Origin: Caulobacter sp. BP25
GTDB taxonomy: Bacteria; Pseudomonadota; Alphaproteobacteria; Caulobacterales; Caulobacteraceae
Reading direction: 5' to 3'
DNA: 64,000 bases
NCBI RefSeq assembly: GCF_002737755.1
Contig: NZ_PEGH01000018.1
Span: forward strand, 186,001-250,000
Part shown: one piece after another, positions 17,506 through 24,992 of the stretch
How positions within the stretch are numbered: the stretch's first letter is position 1
Layout: each line of letters begins with the position of its first letter
Notes under the pieces: model-generated
What the model saw: only the letters and a program-made list of their open reading frames with translations
The model's database searches: none
Told to the model about the DNA's origin: nothing
Position numbers and translations under genes: made by a program

Positions 17506-19815
17506 ATGGACGAGCTAGAGGCCATCAAGGTCACTTTCTTCCAGGAATGCGAGGAGCTTCTCGCCGACCTCGAGGGCGGTCTCCTGGCTATGCAGGAAGG
17601 GTCCGGCGACCTCGAGACGGTCAACGCCGTGTTCCGCGCCGTCCATTCGATCAAGGGCGGCGCCGGCGCCTTCGGCCTTGAGCCGCTGGTGCGCTTCGCC
17701 CACGTGTTCGAGACCCTTCTGGACGCCGTGCGCTCCGGCGCCGTGCCCAGCACGATCGAGCTGGCCGCTGTCCTGCTGCGCGCTTCCGACATCCTGGCCG
17801 ACCACGTCAGCGCCGCTCGCGGCCTTGGCGATGTCGACATGGCCGCCTCGGCCGCCATGGCGACTGAGCTGGAGCACTGGACCGACCCGAACGCCAGCCC
17901 CGCGCCGGCCCCTGTCGCCGAAGCTACCGCCGCCGAGACGCCCGTTGAGGCTGCTCCGGCCGCCGCTGCGCCTGCGGACGACGACGCGATGGAGGAAGAC
18001 GATCTCGGCTTCGTCTTCGTGCCTCAGACCATCACGGTGGAAGCTCAGGCGGCCGACGCTGAGCTGGCGCCTGACAATGTCTGGACGGTGTCGATCCGTC
18101 CGAAATCCGATCTCTACCGCAAGGCCAACGAGACGGCTCTGCTGCTGCGTGAGCTGAGCCGCCTTGGCCCCATCAAGGCCACCCTGGACGACCGCCACCT
18201 ACCGGAACTGGACGAACTGGATCCGGAAGCGGCCTACGTCACCTGGAACGTCCGCGTCGAGACCGACGAAGACGAGACCGCGATCCGCGAGGTCTTCGAA
18301 TTCGTCGATGGCGACTGCGACCTCGACATCATTCGCGGCGAGGCCTCGGTCGAACAGCTGGCCGCTCTGGTCGGCGCCACCGAGCCGTCGGCCGCCGAGG
18401 TCCAGGCGCCGTCGACGCCTGAGCTGCTCGTGGCCGAAGAGCCGGCCCCCGCGCCCATTGAAGTCCAACCCGCCGCTGAAGCGGCGCCCCCGCCGCCGGC
18501 TCCGGTCGTCCAAGCTCCGAAGGCTGCGGCGCCCGTCGCTCCGGCCGCGCCCGCTGCGGCGCCGGCCAAGGCCGCTCAGGTCGAAGTTCCTGGCCCCGGC
18601 CAGTCCGTCATCCGCGTCGATCCCGAGCGGATCGACCGCCTGATCGACCTTGTCGGCGAACTGGTCATCAACCAGGCCATGCTGGCGCAGCGCGTCGGCG
18701 AATACGGCATCGCCCCATCCTCCAACCTGGCCATGGGCCTCGACGAGCTGGAACAGCTGACGCGCGAGATCCAGGATAGCGTCATGGCCATCCGCGCCCA
18801 GCCGGTGAAGTCGGTGTTCCAGCGCATGCCGCGTCTGGTCCGCGAAGTCGCCAACATGACGGGCAAGCAGGCTCGCCTGGTGATGGACGGTGAGAACACC
18901 GAGGTCGACAAGACGGTCATCGAGCGTCTGGCCGAACCGATCACCCACATGCTGCGCAACGCCATCGACCACGGGCTGGAAAGCCCCGATGAGCGCAAGG
19001 CCGCCGGCAAGAACCCTGAAGGTATGGTCCGCCTGGCTGCCCTGCACCGCAGCGGCCGGATCGTCATCGAGGTCTCGGACGACGGCAAGGGCATCAACCG
19101 CGAACGCGTCTTCTCGATCGCCGTCAAGAAGGGCCTGATCGCGCCCGACCTGCAGTTGACCGACGAAGAAATCGACAACCTGATCTTCCTCCCGGGCTTC
19201 TCGACCGCCGACAAGATTTCTGACGTGTCGGGCCGCGGCGTCGGCATGGACGTGGTCAAGCGCTCGGTCCAGGCCCTGGGTGGCCGGATTTCGATCACGT
19301 CTCGCCCGGGTCAAGGCTCGACCTTCACGCTTAGCCTGCCGCTGACCCTGGCCGTCCTGGACGGCATGGTGGTCGACGTCGCCGGCGAAACCCTGGTCGT
19401 GCCGCTGGCCGCCATCGTCGAAAGCCTGCGCCCGAAGCCGGAAGAGATCCGTCCGCTGGGGCCCGTGGGCTCGGTGCTGGCCGTCCGCGACAGCTTCGTA
19501 CCGCTGATCGACGTTGGTTTGGCGCTCGGCTACCGAGACCAGAGCCCGCCGCCGACCGACGGCGTGGTGCTGCTGGTCGAGGGCGAGGACGGCTCGCGCG
19601 CGGCCCTGGTCGCCGACGCCATCCACGGCCAACGCCAAGTGGTTATCAAGTCGCTGGAGCAGAACTACCAGCAGGTCGAAGGCGTCGCCGCCGCGACCAT
19701 TCTGGGCGACGGCCGCGTGGCTCTGATCCTCGACGTCGACGCTACGATCGGGATGCGGCGTCGCGAAGGCTCCACGCCCCGCCCCCCTGAACCCACTCTC
19801 ATCGCCGCGGAGTAA
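17506..19815 (+). CDS. cheA: chemotaxis histidine kinase CheA
   Basis: A 769-residue kinase with the full P1-P5 layout. The P1 phosphotransfer domain carries His47 (AVFRAVHSIKGGAGAFGL). A P2-like CheY/CheB-docking domain sits between Ala/Pro-rich linkers (about residues 175-285). P3 dimerisation begins around 367 (VIRVDPERIDRLIDLVGELVINQA). P4 is the ATPase, with N box HMLRNAIDHGLES, DDGKGIN and SGRGVGMDVV. P5 is a CheW-like domain at the C-terminus. It is longer than E. coli CheA because of the linkers. It phosphorylates the CheY and CheB proteins of this operon and is coupled to receptors through CheW. Confidence 0.97.
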   Translation: MDELEAIKVTFFQECEELLADLEGGLLAMQEGSGDLETVNAVFRAVHSIKGGAGAFGLEPLVRFAHVFETLLDAVRSGAVPSTIELAAVLLRASDILADHVSAARGLGDVDMAASAAMATELEHWTDPNASPAPAPVAEATAAETPVEAAPAAAAPADDDAMEEDDLGFVFVPQTITVEAQAADAELAPDNVWTVSIRPKSDLYRKANETALLLRELSRLGPIKATLDDRHLPELDELDPEAAYVTWNVRVETDEDETAIREVFEFVDGDCDLDIIRGEASVEQLAALVGATEPSAAEVQAPSTPELLVAEEPAPAPIEVQPAAEAAPPPPAPVVQAPKAAAPVAPAAPAAAPAKAAQVEVPGPGQSVIRVDPERIDRLIDLVGELVINQAMLAQRVGEYGIAPSSNLAMGLDELEQLTREIQDSVMAIRAQPVKSVFQRMPRLVREVANMTGKQARLVMDGENTEVDKTVIERLAEPITHMLRNAIDHGLESPDERKAAGKNPEGMVRLAALHRSGRIVIEVSDDGKGINRERVFSIAVKKGLIAPDLQLTDEEIDNLIFLPGFSTADKISDVSGRGVGMDVVKRSVQALGGRISITSRPGQGSTFTLSLPLTLAVLDGMVVDVAGETLVVPLAAIVESLRPKPEEIRPLGPVGSVLAVRDSFVPLIDVGLALGYRDQSPPPTDGVVLLVEGEDGSRAALVADAIHGQRQVVIKSLEQNYQQVEGVAAATILGDGRVALILDVDATIGMRRREGSTPRPPEPTLIAAE

Positions 19816-19818
19816 GTC

Positions 19819-20286
19819 ATGACAGATCATGCCACCGCCACCGGCGCTGAACGCCGAGAACTCATTTCCTTCCAGGTGGGCGACCAGGAGTACTGCGTCG
19901 ACATCATGGCCGTCCGCGAAATCCGCGGCTGGAGCCCGGCGACCACCCTTCCGCAATCGCCCGGCTACATGCGCGGCGTGATCAACCTGCGCGGCGCGGT
20001 CCTGCCGATCATGGACCTGGCCTGCCGTCTGGGTATGCCGGTCCTGGAGCCGACCGTCCGCAGCGTCTTCATCGTCGTCAAGGCGGCAGACCGCACCGTG
20101 GGCCTGCTGGTCGACGCGGTGTCCGATATCCTGTCCGTCAACGACGACATGATTCAGCCGACGCCCGACGTAGCCTGCGACGCGGTTCGCAGCTTCGTTC
20201 GCGGCATTATTTCCATCGAGGGCCGGATGATCAGTGAAATCTCGCTGGATCGCATTCTGCCGGAACGGGAGGCGATGGCCGCCTGA
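19819..20286 (+). CDS. cheW: chemotaxis coupling protein CheW
   Basis: A 155-residue SH3-like adaptor that joins receptors and CheA in the chemoreceptor array. Typical segments are [45 protein letters not shown] and [14 protein letters not shown]. It starts three bases after the CheA stop and ends overlapping the CheR start (TGATG). Length is normal for the family. Confidence 0.96.
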   Translation: MTDHATATGAERRELISFQVGDQEYCVDIMAVREIRGWSPATTLPQSPGYMRGVINLRGAVLPIMDLACRLGMPVLEPTVRSVFIVVKAADRTVGLLVDAVSDILSVNDDMIQPTPDVACDAVRSFVRGIISIEGRMISEISLDRILPEREAMAA

Positions 20287-21158
20287 TGACCGCTGCAGCC
20301 CTTTCGGAACGCGACGCCATCGTCGATGGCGAGTTCGCCTTCACCAACCAGGACTTCAAGCGCATCGCCGCGCTGCTGTACGATCTGGCGGGCATCAGCC
20401 TGCCCGACAGCAAGGCGACGCTGGTCTATTCGCGCCTGGCCAAGCGCCTGCGGGCCCTGGGCCTCCGCTCGTTCGCCGACTACTGCACCTTCGTGGCCAG
20501 CGATAAGGGCGGCGACGAAAGCCAGGAGATGCTCCGGGCGCTGACCACCAACGTCACGCGCTTCTTCCGTGAGCCGCACCACTTCGAGGACCTGCGCGTC
20601 AACGTGCTGGAGCCCGTCGCCGATCAGGTGCGGGCTGGCCGGCGTCTGCGCCTCTGGTCGGCGGCCTCGTCCTCAGGGCAGGAGCCGTACTCGATGGCCT
20701 TCACCGTGCTTTCGGTGTGGCCCAACGCCGCGGACCTGGACATCCGGATCCTGGGCACGGACATCGACACCAACGTGTTGGCGACCGGCAGGGCCGCCGT
20801 CTACGACGAGAACCTGCTGGAAGGCATCCCTGCGGCGACCCGTAGCCAGTTCTTCGATCGCGACCCCAGCGACCGTCGCGCCTGGCGCGTCTGTGAAGCC
20901 GCCCGAAGCCTCGTGGCCTTCCGGGAACTAAATCTCAACGGTCCGTCGTGGCCTATGAAAGGCCCATTCGACGCCATTTTCTGTCGGAATGTCGTGATCT
21001 ACTTTGATGAACCTACACAGGAACGCGTCTGGAGCCGCTTCGCGCCGCTCGTCGCCCCTGGCGGCCGTCTCTATGTCGGCCACTCCGAGCGCGTTGGCGC
21101 TTCCGTGACCGCGTTCGAAAGCAGCGGTCTAACCGCCTACAGAAAGGTGGGCCGCTAA
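20286..21158 (+). CDS. cheR: chemoreceptor glutamate methyltransferase CheR
   Basis: A 290-residue S-adenosylmethionine-dependent methyltransferase that methylates receptor glutamates for adaptation. The N-terminal helical domain is followed by the nucleotide site [17 protein letters not shown], equivalent to the common SAGCSTGQEPYS but with Ala/Ser in place of the Gly-Cys pair. [18 protein letters not shown] and the C-terminal LYVGHSER complete the catalytic core. The start overlaps the CheW stop, and the stop overlaps the CheB start. The WEEF-ending receptors upstream are likely docking partners. Confidence 0.96.
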   Translation: MTAAALSERDAIVDGEFAFTNQDFKRIAALLYDLAGISLPDSKATLVYSRLAKRLRALGLRSFADYCTFVASDKGGDESQEMLRALTTNVTRFFREPHHFEDLRVNVLEPVADQVRAGRRLRLWSAASSSGQEPYSMAFTVLSVWPNAADLDIRILGTDIDTNVLATGRAAVYDENLLEGIPAATRSQFFDRDPSDRRAWRVCEAARSLVAFRELNLNGPSWPMKGPFDAIFCRNVVIYFDEPTQERVWSRFAPLVAPGGRLYVGHSERVGASVTAFESSGLTAYRKVGR

Positions 21159-22186
21159 TGGCTAAGATCCGCGTACTCGTTGTTGACGACTCCGCTACGA
21201 TGCGGAGTCTGATCTCCGCCGCCCTGAACCGGGATCCTGAGATCGAGGTGGTTGGCGGCGCCGGAGACCCCTTCGAGGCTCGGGGCATGATCAAGGCCCT
21301 GAACCCCGACGTCGTCACCCTGGATATCGAGATGCCGAACATGAACGGCATCGAGTTCCTCGAGAAGATCATGCGTCTTCGGCCCATGCCGGTGGTCATG
21401 GTCTCGACCCTGACCCAGGCCGGCGCGGAAATGACGCTGCGGGCCCTGGAACTGGGCGCGGTCGATTGCGTGGGCAAGCCGGCTGACGCGACGGGCACCC
21501 AGGAGGCTCTGGCCGAGATCGTCACCAAGGTGAAGACGGCCGCGCGCGCCTCGGTGCGCACCAAGGCCGACGCCGCCCCCGCCCGGGCGCCCCGCAAGGA
21601 CTACATGCCGTCGGGTGACTTGGTCGCGATCGGCTCGTCGACCGGCGGCGTCGAGGCGCTGCTGTCGATCCTGCAGCAGTTCCCCGATACCTGCCCGCCG
21701 ACGGTGATCACCCAGCACATGCCGGCGACCTTCACCGCCAGCTTCGCCGCGCGCCTGGATCGCTCCAGCGGCGCCAAGGTCACCGAAGCCTCGGACGGCG
21801 CGGTGCTTGAGCCGGGCAAGGTCTATGTCGCGCCCGGCGGCGCTACCCACCTCGAGGTCGTTCGTTCGGCTGGCCTGCGTTGTCGTCTCGTGGCCGGGGA
21901 CCCGGTCAGCGGCCACCGTCCGTCGGTGGACGTGCTGTTCAACTCGGTGGCCAATACGCTCGGGGACAAGGCGGTGGGCGTGATCCTTACGGGCATGGGC
22001 CGTGACGGCGCCCAGGGCCTGGCGGCGATGCGCAAGGCTGGAGCCCGGACCCTGGGTCAGGACGAGGCCAGTTGCGTCGTCTACGGCATGCCGCGAGCTG
22101 CTTTCGAAGCTGGAGCCGTGGAGAAACAGGTGTCCCTGTCCTCCATGGGCCAGTCCATTCTCGATCTGGCCTCGGCGAGGCGCTAA
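21158..22186 (+). CDS. cheB: protein-glutamate methylesterase CheB
   Basis: A 342-residue response regulator fused to a methylesterase. The receiver has Asp56 ([11 protein letters not shown]) and Lys108. The catalytic domain has Ser161 (AIGSSTGG), His187 (TQHMPATF) and Asp283 ([12 protein letters not shown]), the expected triad. Phosphorylation by CheA should activate removal of methyl groups, and possibly deamidation, at receptors. The start overlaps the CheR stop (TAATG). Confidence 0.97.
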   Translation: MAKIRVLVVDDSATMRSLISAALNRDPEIEVVGGAGDPFEARGMIKALNPDVVTLDIEMPNMNGIEFLEKIMRLRPMPVVMVSTLTQAGAEMTLRALELGAVDCVGKPADATGTQEALAEIVTKVKTAARASVRTKADAAPARAPRKDYMPSGDLVAIGSSTGGVEALLSILQQFPDTCPPTVITQHMPATFTASFAARLDRSSGAKVTEASDGAVLEPGKVYVAPGGATHLEVVRSAGLRCRLVAGDPVSGHRPSVDVLFNSVANTLGDKAVGVILTGMGRDGAQGLAAMRKAGARTLGQDEASCVVYGMPRAAFEAGAVEKQVSLSSMGQSILDLASARR

Positions 22187-22190
22187 ACCC

Positions 22191-22580
22191 ATGCCCCAAG
22201 CAAGCACCATTTCCGTTCTCGTCGTCGACGACCAGCTGACCATGCGGGCGCTGATCCGCAATGCTCTACAGCAGATCGGCTTCAAGGATATCCGTGAGGC
22301 GCCCGATGGCGAGGAGGCTCTGAAGAACCTCCTGGCCAAGCCGGCCAACCTCGTCATTTCGGACTTCAACATGCCGAAGATGGATGGTCTGGCGTTGCTC
22401 CGCGCGGTGCGCTCGCACCCGCCGATCCGCCAGACGGCCTTCGTCATGCTGACGGGCCGCGCAGACCGGGAACTGGTCCAGCGGGCCGTGCAGTTCGGCG
22501 TCAACAACTATTGCGTGAAGCCGTTCACCGTTCAGGGACTGCGCGAGAAGATCGAACAAGTGTTCGGGCAGCTGACATGA
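22191..22580 (+). CDS. cheY: CheY response regulator (second in operon)
   Basis: A 129-residue receiver, CheYII by Caulobacter order. It shows DD at residues 13-14, phospho-acceptor Asp58 ([12 protein letters not shown]), Thr88 and Lys110 ([10 protein letters not shown]). The architecture [10 protein letters not shown]...RAVR resembles the main motor-binding CheY of many flagellates more closely than the first receiver does. It starts five bases after CheB and ends in an ATGA overlap with cheD. Confidence 0.93.
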   Translation: MPQASTISVLVVDDQLTMRALIRNALQQIGFKDIREAPDGEEALKNLLAKPANLVISDFNMPKMDGLALLRAVRSHPPIRQTAFVMLTGRADRELVQRAVQFGVNNYCVKPFTVQGLREKIEQVFGQLT

Positions 22581-23146
22581 CGCACCACAACCCCTCCGAA
22601 GACACTGAGCGCGCGATCAAGGTTCACGTCACCCAAGGCGAGAGCCACGTGACGACCGATCCCAACGTGGTGATGACCACCGTGCTGGGCTCGTGCATCT
22701 CAGCGTGCATCCGTGACCCGCAGTCGGGCGTCGGCGGTATGAACCACTTCCTCCTGCCCGACTCCGGCGACGGACGCGGGACCGGCGGGGACGCGGTCCG
22801 CTACGGCGCCTACGCCATGGAACTGCTGATCAACGAACTGCTGAAGAAGGGCGCCCGCCGGGAACGGTTGGAAGCCAAGATCTTTGGCGGCGCCAAGCTG
22901 TTCGATGGTCTTTCGGACGTCGGCGCCAGCAACTCCGCGTTCGCCGAGCGCTTCCTGCGCGACGAAGGTATTCCGATCGTTTCGTCCAGCACGGGCGGCG
23001 TTTCGGCTCGCCGGGTCGAGTTCTGGCCGGCCTCGGGCCGCGTTCGCCAGCGCCTGGTGGCCGTCGACAACGCGCCTCAGGACGTCCGTCGTCCCGCACC
23101 CGCTCCGATGCCCGCCGCCTCCAGCGGCGACGTGGATCTGTTCTAA
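22577..23146 (+). CDS. cheD: chemoreceptor glutamine deamidase CheD
   Basis: A 189-residue deamidase that converts specific receptor glutamines to methylatable glutamates. The catalytic Cys40 sits in [15 protein letters not shown] and His57 in [10 protein letters not shown], with a Thr in the later conserved region. The start overlaps the preceding CheY stop. The C-terminal 25 residues are a Pro/Ala-rich tail ending DVDLF and are not part of the deamidase fold. Confidence 0.95.
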   Translation: MTHHNPSEDTERAIKVHVTQGESHVTTDPNVVMTTVLGSCISACIRDPQSGVGGMNHFLLPDSGDGRGTGGDAVRYGAYAMELLINELLKKGARRERLEAKIFGGAKLFDGLSDVGASNSAFAERFLRDEGIPIVSSSTGGVSARRVEFWPASGRVRQRLVAVDNAPQDVRRPAPAPMPAASSGDVDLF

Positions 23147-23150
23147 CCGT

Positions 23151-23531
23151 ATGCAAGCTTCGCCGCTCCAGACGCCGACAACCGACACGACCGAGCATCT
23201 CGCGGTCGGTGAGTTGTCGCGTCGCCTGGCGGTGGAGTTGGCGTCGGCGGCCGCGATCTGCCGGGACTGCGAGCATCTCGCCGGGGATCTCGCCAGCGGT
23301 GGCGCCACGATCGAGAACCTGGCGCGACTACAGGCTCTCGACGAGCTGAGCCAAAGGCTGCACGGTTTGTCGGAAGTGCTTGAGCGTATCGGCCATCACG
23401 CCTCTGGCGAGTGGAGCATGTCGATCACGCCGGTCCTCAACGGTCTTGGTCTCGCCGACATGGCCCAGCGCTTGCGCGCCGAGGAGCAGACCGAGGAACG
23501 CCAAGTCGCCGGCGAACTCGACTTCTTCTAG
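23151..23531 (+). CDS. cheU: chemotaxis operon protein CheU
   Basis: A 126-residue, mostly helical protein with no recognisable catalytic motif. Central helices (LSRRLAVELASAAAICRDCEHLAGDL) are followed by a Leu/Glu-rich segment and a C-terminal EERQVAGELDFF. It lies between cheD and the third cheY, five bases downstream of cheD, matching the gene called cheU in C. crescentus. The identification rests on position and size. The function is unknown. The C-terminal ELDFF loosely echoes the DVDLF end of CheD and could be a short docking motif, which is only an inference. Confidence 0.8.
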   Translation: MQASPLQTPTTDTTEHLAVGELSRRLAVELASAAAICRDCEHLAGDLASGGATIENLARLQALDELSQRLHGLSEVLERIGHHASGEWSMSITPVLNGLGLADMAQRLRAEEQTEERQVAGELDFF

Positions 23532-23536
23532 CGCCG

Positions 23537-24139
23537 ATGAGCGACGCGCTTCTCCCCTCGACACGGATCAACCTCGAGCGGGCGACGGTGCTCGTGCTGG
23601 ATGACAACGGTCCCTCGCTGGATATTCTGTCTCAGGTCGTGTCGGGTTTCGGCGTCAAGCAACTGCTCCGCGCCGAAAGCGTCGCCGACGCTCAGACCTT
23701 GGTTCGCACCAAGACCTTCGACCTGATCATCAGTGATGTGCAGATGCCGACCACGGACGGCATCGAGTTCATTCAATGGCTTCGGCGGGAGGGCGGCGAG
23801 ACCAACCGCTACATTCCCGTCATCCTGGTCACTGGTCACACCCGCACCTCTCAGATCTTCAAGGTCCGCGACGCAGGCGCCAACTTCATGGTGGCCAAGC
23901 CGATCACGCCCAAGGTGCTGCTCGAACGCATCTTCTGGGTGGCCCGCGAGGACCGCGCCTTCATCGAGTGCGACACCTATGTCGGACCCGATCGGCGCTT
24001 CAAGCACGAAGGACCGCCGCCGGGTACGGATGGGCGGCGTAAGGATGACCTTCCACCGGAGGTGGGCGATGCGCAGACGCCTAACATGTCCGACGACGAA
24101 ATCGCAAACCTGATGCGCCCAGCTAAGGTGCAGATATGA
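23537..24139 (+). CDS. cleA: CheY-like c-di-GMP effector with Arg-rich tail (CheYIII/CleA)
   Basis: A 200-residue protein with an N-terminal receiver (Asp67 in IISDVQMPTTDG, Thr99, Lys121 in AKPITPK). A 60-residue extension contains the Arg-rich segment GPDRRFKHEGPPPGTDGRR at 150-168. By position it is CheYIII of C. crescentus. From memory, that protein was renamed CleA because its Arg-rich region binds cyclic di-GMP and targets it to the flagellar motor. The start is the ATG at 23537, five bases after the cheU stop; a longer in-frame extension into cheU is not conserved. The stop overlaps cheE. Confidence 0.85.
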   Translation: MSDALLPSTRINLERATVLVLDDNGPSLDILSQVVSGFGVKQLLRAESVADAQTLVRTKTFDLIISDVQMPTTDGIEFIQWLRREGGETNRYIPVILVTGHTRTSQIFKVRDAGANFMVAKPITPKVLLERIFWVAREDRAFIECDTYVGPDRRFKHEGPPPGTDGRRKDDLPPEVGDAQTPNMSDDEIANLMRPAKVQI

Positions 24140-24606
24140 AAGTCCGCAAGTTCCGCCCCACCAACCGCCTGACCGCCCTGATCAAGGAACGGGGCGGGAT
24201 CATGGCTAAGGACGCCATCGCCGCCGCCGAAGCCGGGGTCGAGAGTCTGCGCGAGTCTTCCATGGCCGCGCTGGACGAGGCGATCGCCGAGATCGAACGT
24301 CGCTTCGGCAGGGATACGCCCGAACGCGTGACCGAGGTCTATGAGGGTCTCTACGTGCTCGGCTCCCGGATCATCGACGTCAGCGCCTTCGTGTCCGACG
24401 CGGGGATCGACAAGGCCGCTGTGTCGCTCTGCACTCTGGTCGATAGCTGCGAACACGCCGGCTATTGGCGCTGGGACGCCGTGGACGTCCACATCGACGC
24501 CCTGCGCTTGCTTAGGGCTCATGGCGCCGAGCTGCCCCTCGATCAGCGCGAGGCCATGTTGCAGGGTCTCTATCGGGTCAGCAACTACCGCCCCGAAGAG
24601 GCGTAA
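24136..24606 (+). CDS. cheE: chemotaxis operon protein CheE
   Basis: A 156-residue, helix-rich protein starting MKVRKFRPTNRLTALIKERGG. It closes the operon through a four-base overlap with the third cheY. Position and size match cheE of C. crescentus; related proteins occur with flagellar/chemotaxis genes of other alphaproteobacteria. The segment LIKERGGIMAKDAIAAAEAGVESLRE looks like a basic N-terminal arm followed by helices. No enzyme motif is seen. A role as modulator of CheA-CheY signalling is inferred only from context. Confidence 0.82.
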   Translation: MKVRKFRPTNRLTALIKERGGIMAKDAIAAAEAGVESLRESSMAALDEAIAEIERRFGRDTPERVTEVYEGLYVLGSRIIDVSAFVSDAGIDKAAVSLCTLVDSCEHAGYWRWDAVDVHIDALRLLRAHGAELPLDQREAMLQGLYRVSNYRPEEA

Positions 24607-24645
24607 TGCCGTCCCCAGGCCTAAATAGGCTCTAACTTCATACAC

Positions 24646-24699
24646 CTAGAGTGCGTTTGCGCGGTTCAACCGCTCAAACTTAAACCGCACGCGCTCTAG
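24646..24699. repeat. interspersed palindromic element after che operon
   Basis: The element starts CTAGAGTGCG and ends CGCGCTCTAG, giving an outer inverted repeat. An inner perfect palindrome GCGGTTCAACCGC lies at 24661-24673, with a TTTAAG-containing arm beyond it. The composition matches short intergenic palindromes widespread in Caulobacterales. It may also act as the che operon terminator, but has no U tract. Confidence 0.6.
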
Positions 24700-24838
24700 C
24701 GGCGCTCCCCATATCTCCTTGCGCCAGCGACACTGTTGGCGAACGACGCTATGTGTCGGAAACGCAACGGCGCGCCCGGTTCTGAAACCTTACGCCGTAT
24801 TGCGGCCTTGTAGCGCGTCCGTGGCTTTGTTAGCACTG

Positions 24839-24884
24839 TGATACCGGTGTCAAAAAACAAAGATCACTTCTGACACCGGTGACA
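24839..24884 (+). promoter_or_regulatory. two LacI-type palindromic operators
   Basis: Site 1 is TGATACCGGTGTCA (24839-24852) and site 2 is TGACACCGGTGACA (24871-24884). Each deviates at one symmetric position pair from the palindrome TGACACCGGTGTCA, with the central CG typical of LacI-family operators. Their starts are 32 bp apart, about three helical turns. Both are followed by the same A-rich tail (CAAAAAAC). They lie 110-150 bp upstream of the TBDR start and probably control it. No LacI gene is in the window. Confidence 0.65.
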
Positions 24885-24992
24885 AAAAACGAAGACTTAC
24901 CGGCTGGGACTCGTTTCGCGAGGGCAGGTCGCGAAGCGGATCAAAGGCCAAATACGGCGCGGACGCCGATGGTCGACACGGGAGGAGACAAC

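Larger units (their letters stand above)
24607..24992. other. 386-bp intergenic region between che operon and TBDR gene
   Basis: It holds a 54-bp interspersed palindromic element (24646-24699) just after the che operon and two LacI-type palindromes (24839-24884) before the TBDR start. A strong GGAGGAG ribosome-binding site lies at 24981-24987. No additional gene was found. Confidence 0.65.

Noticed and set aside
18199-19956. Very long reverse frame opposite cheA
   Set aside because: A mirror of the GC-rich cheA codon pattern, with low-complexity Arg/Gly/Asp content.
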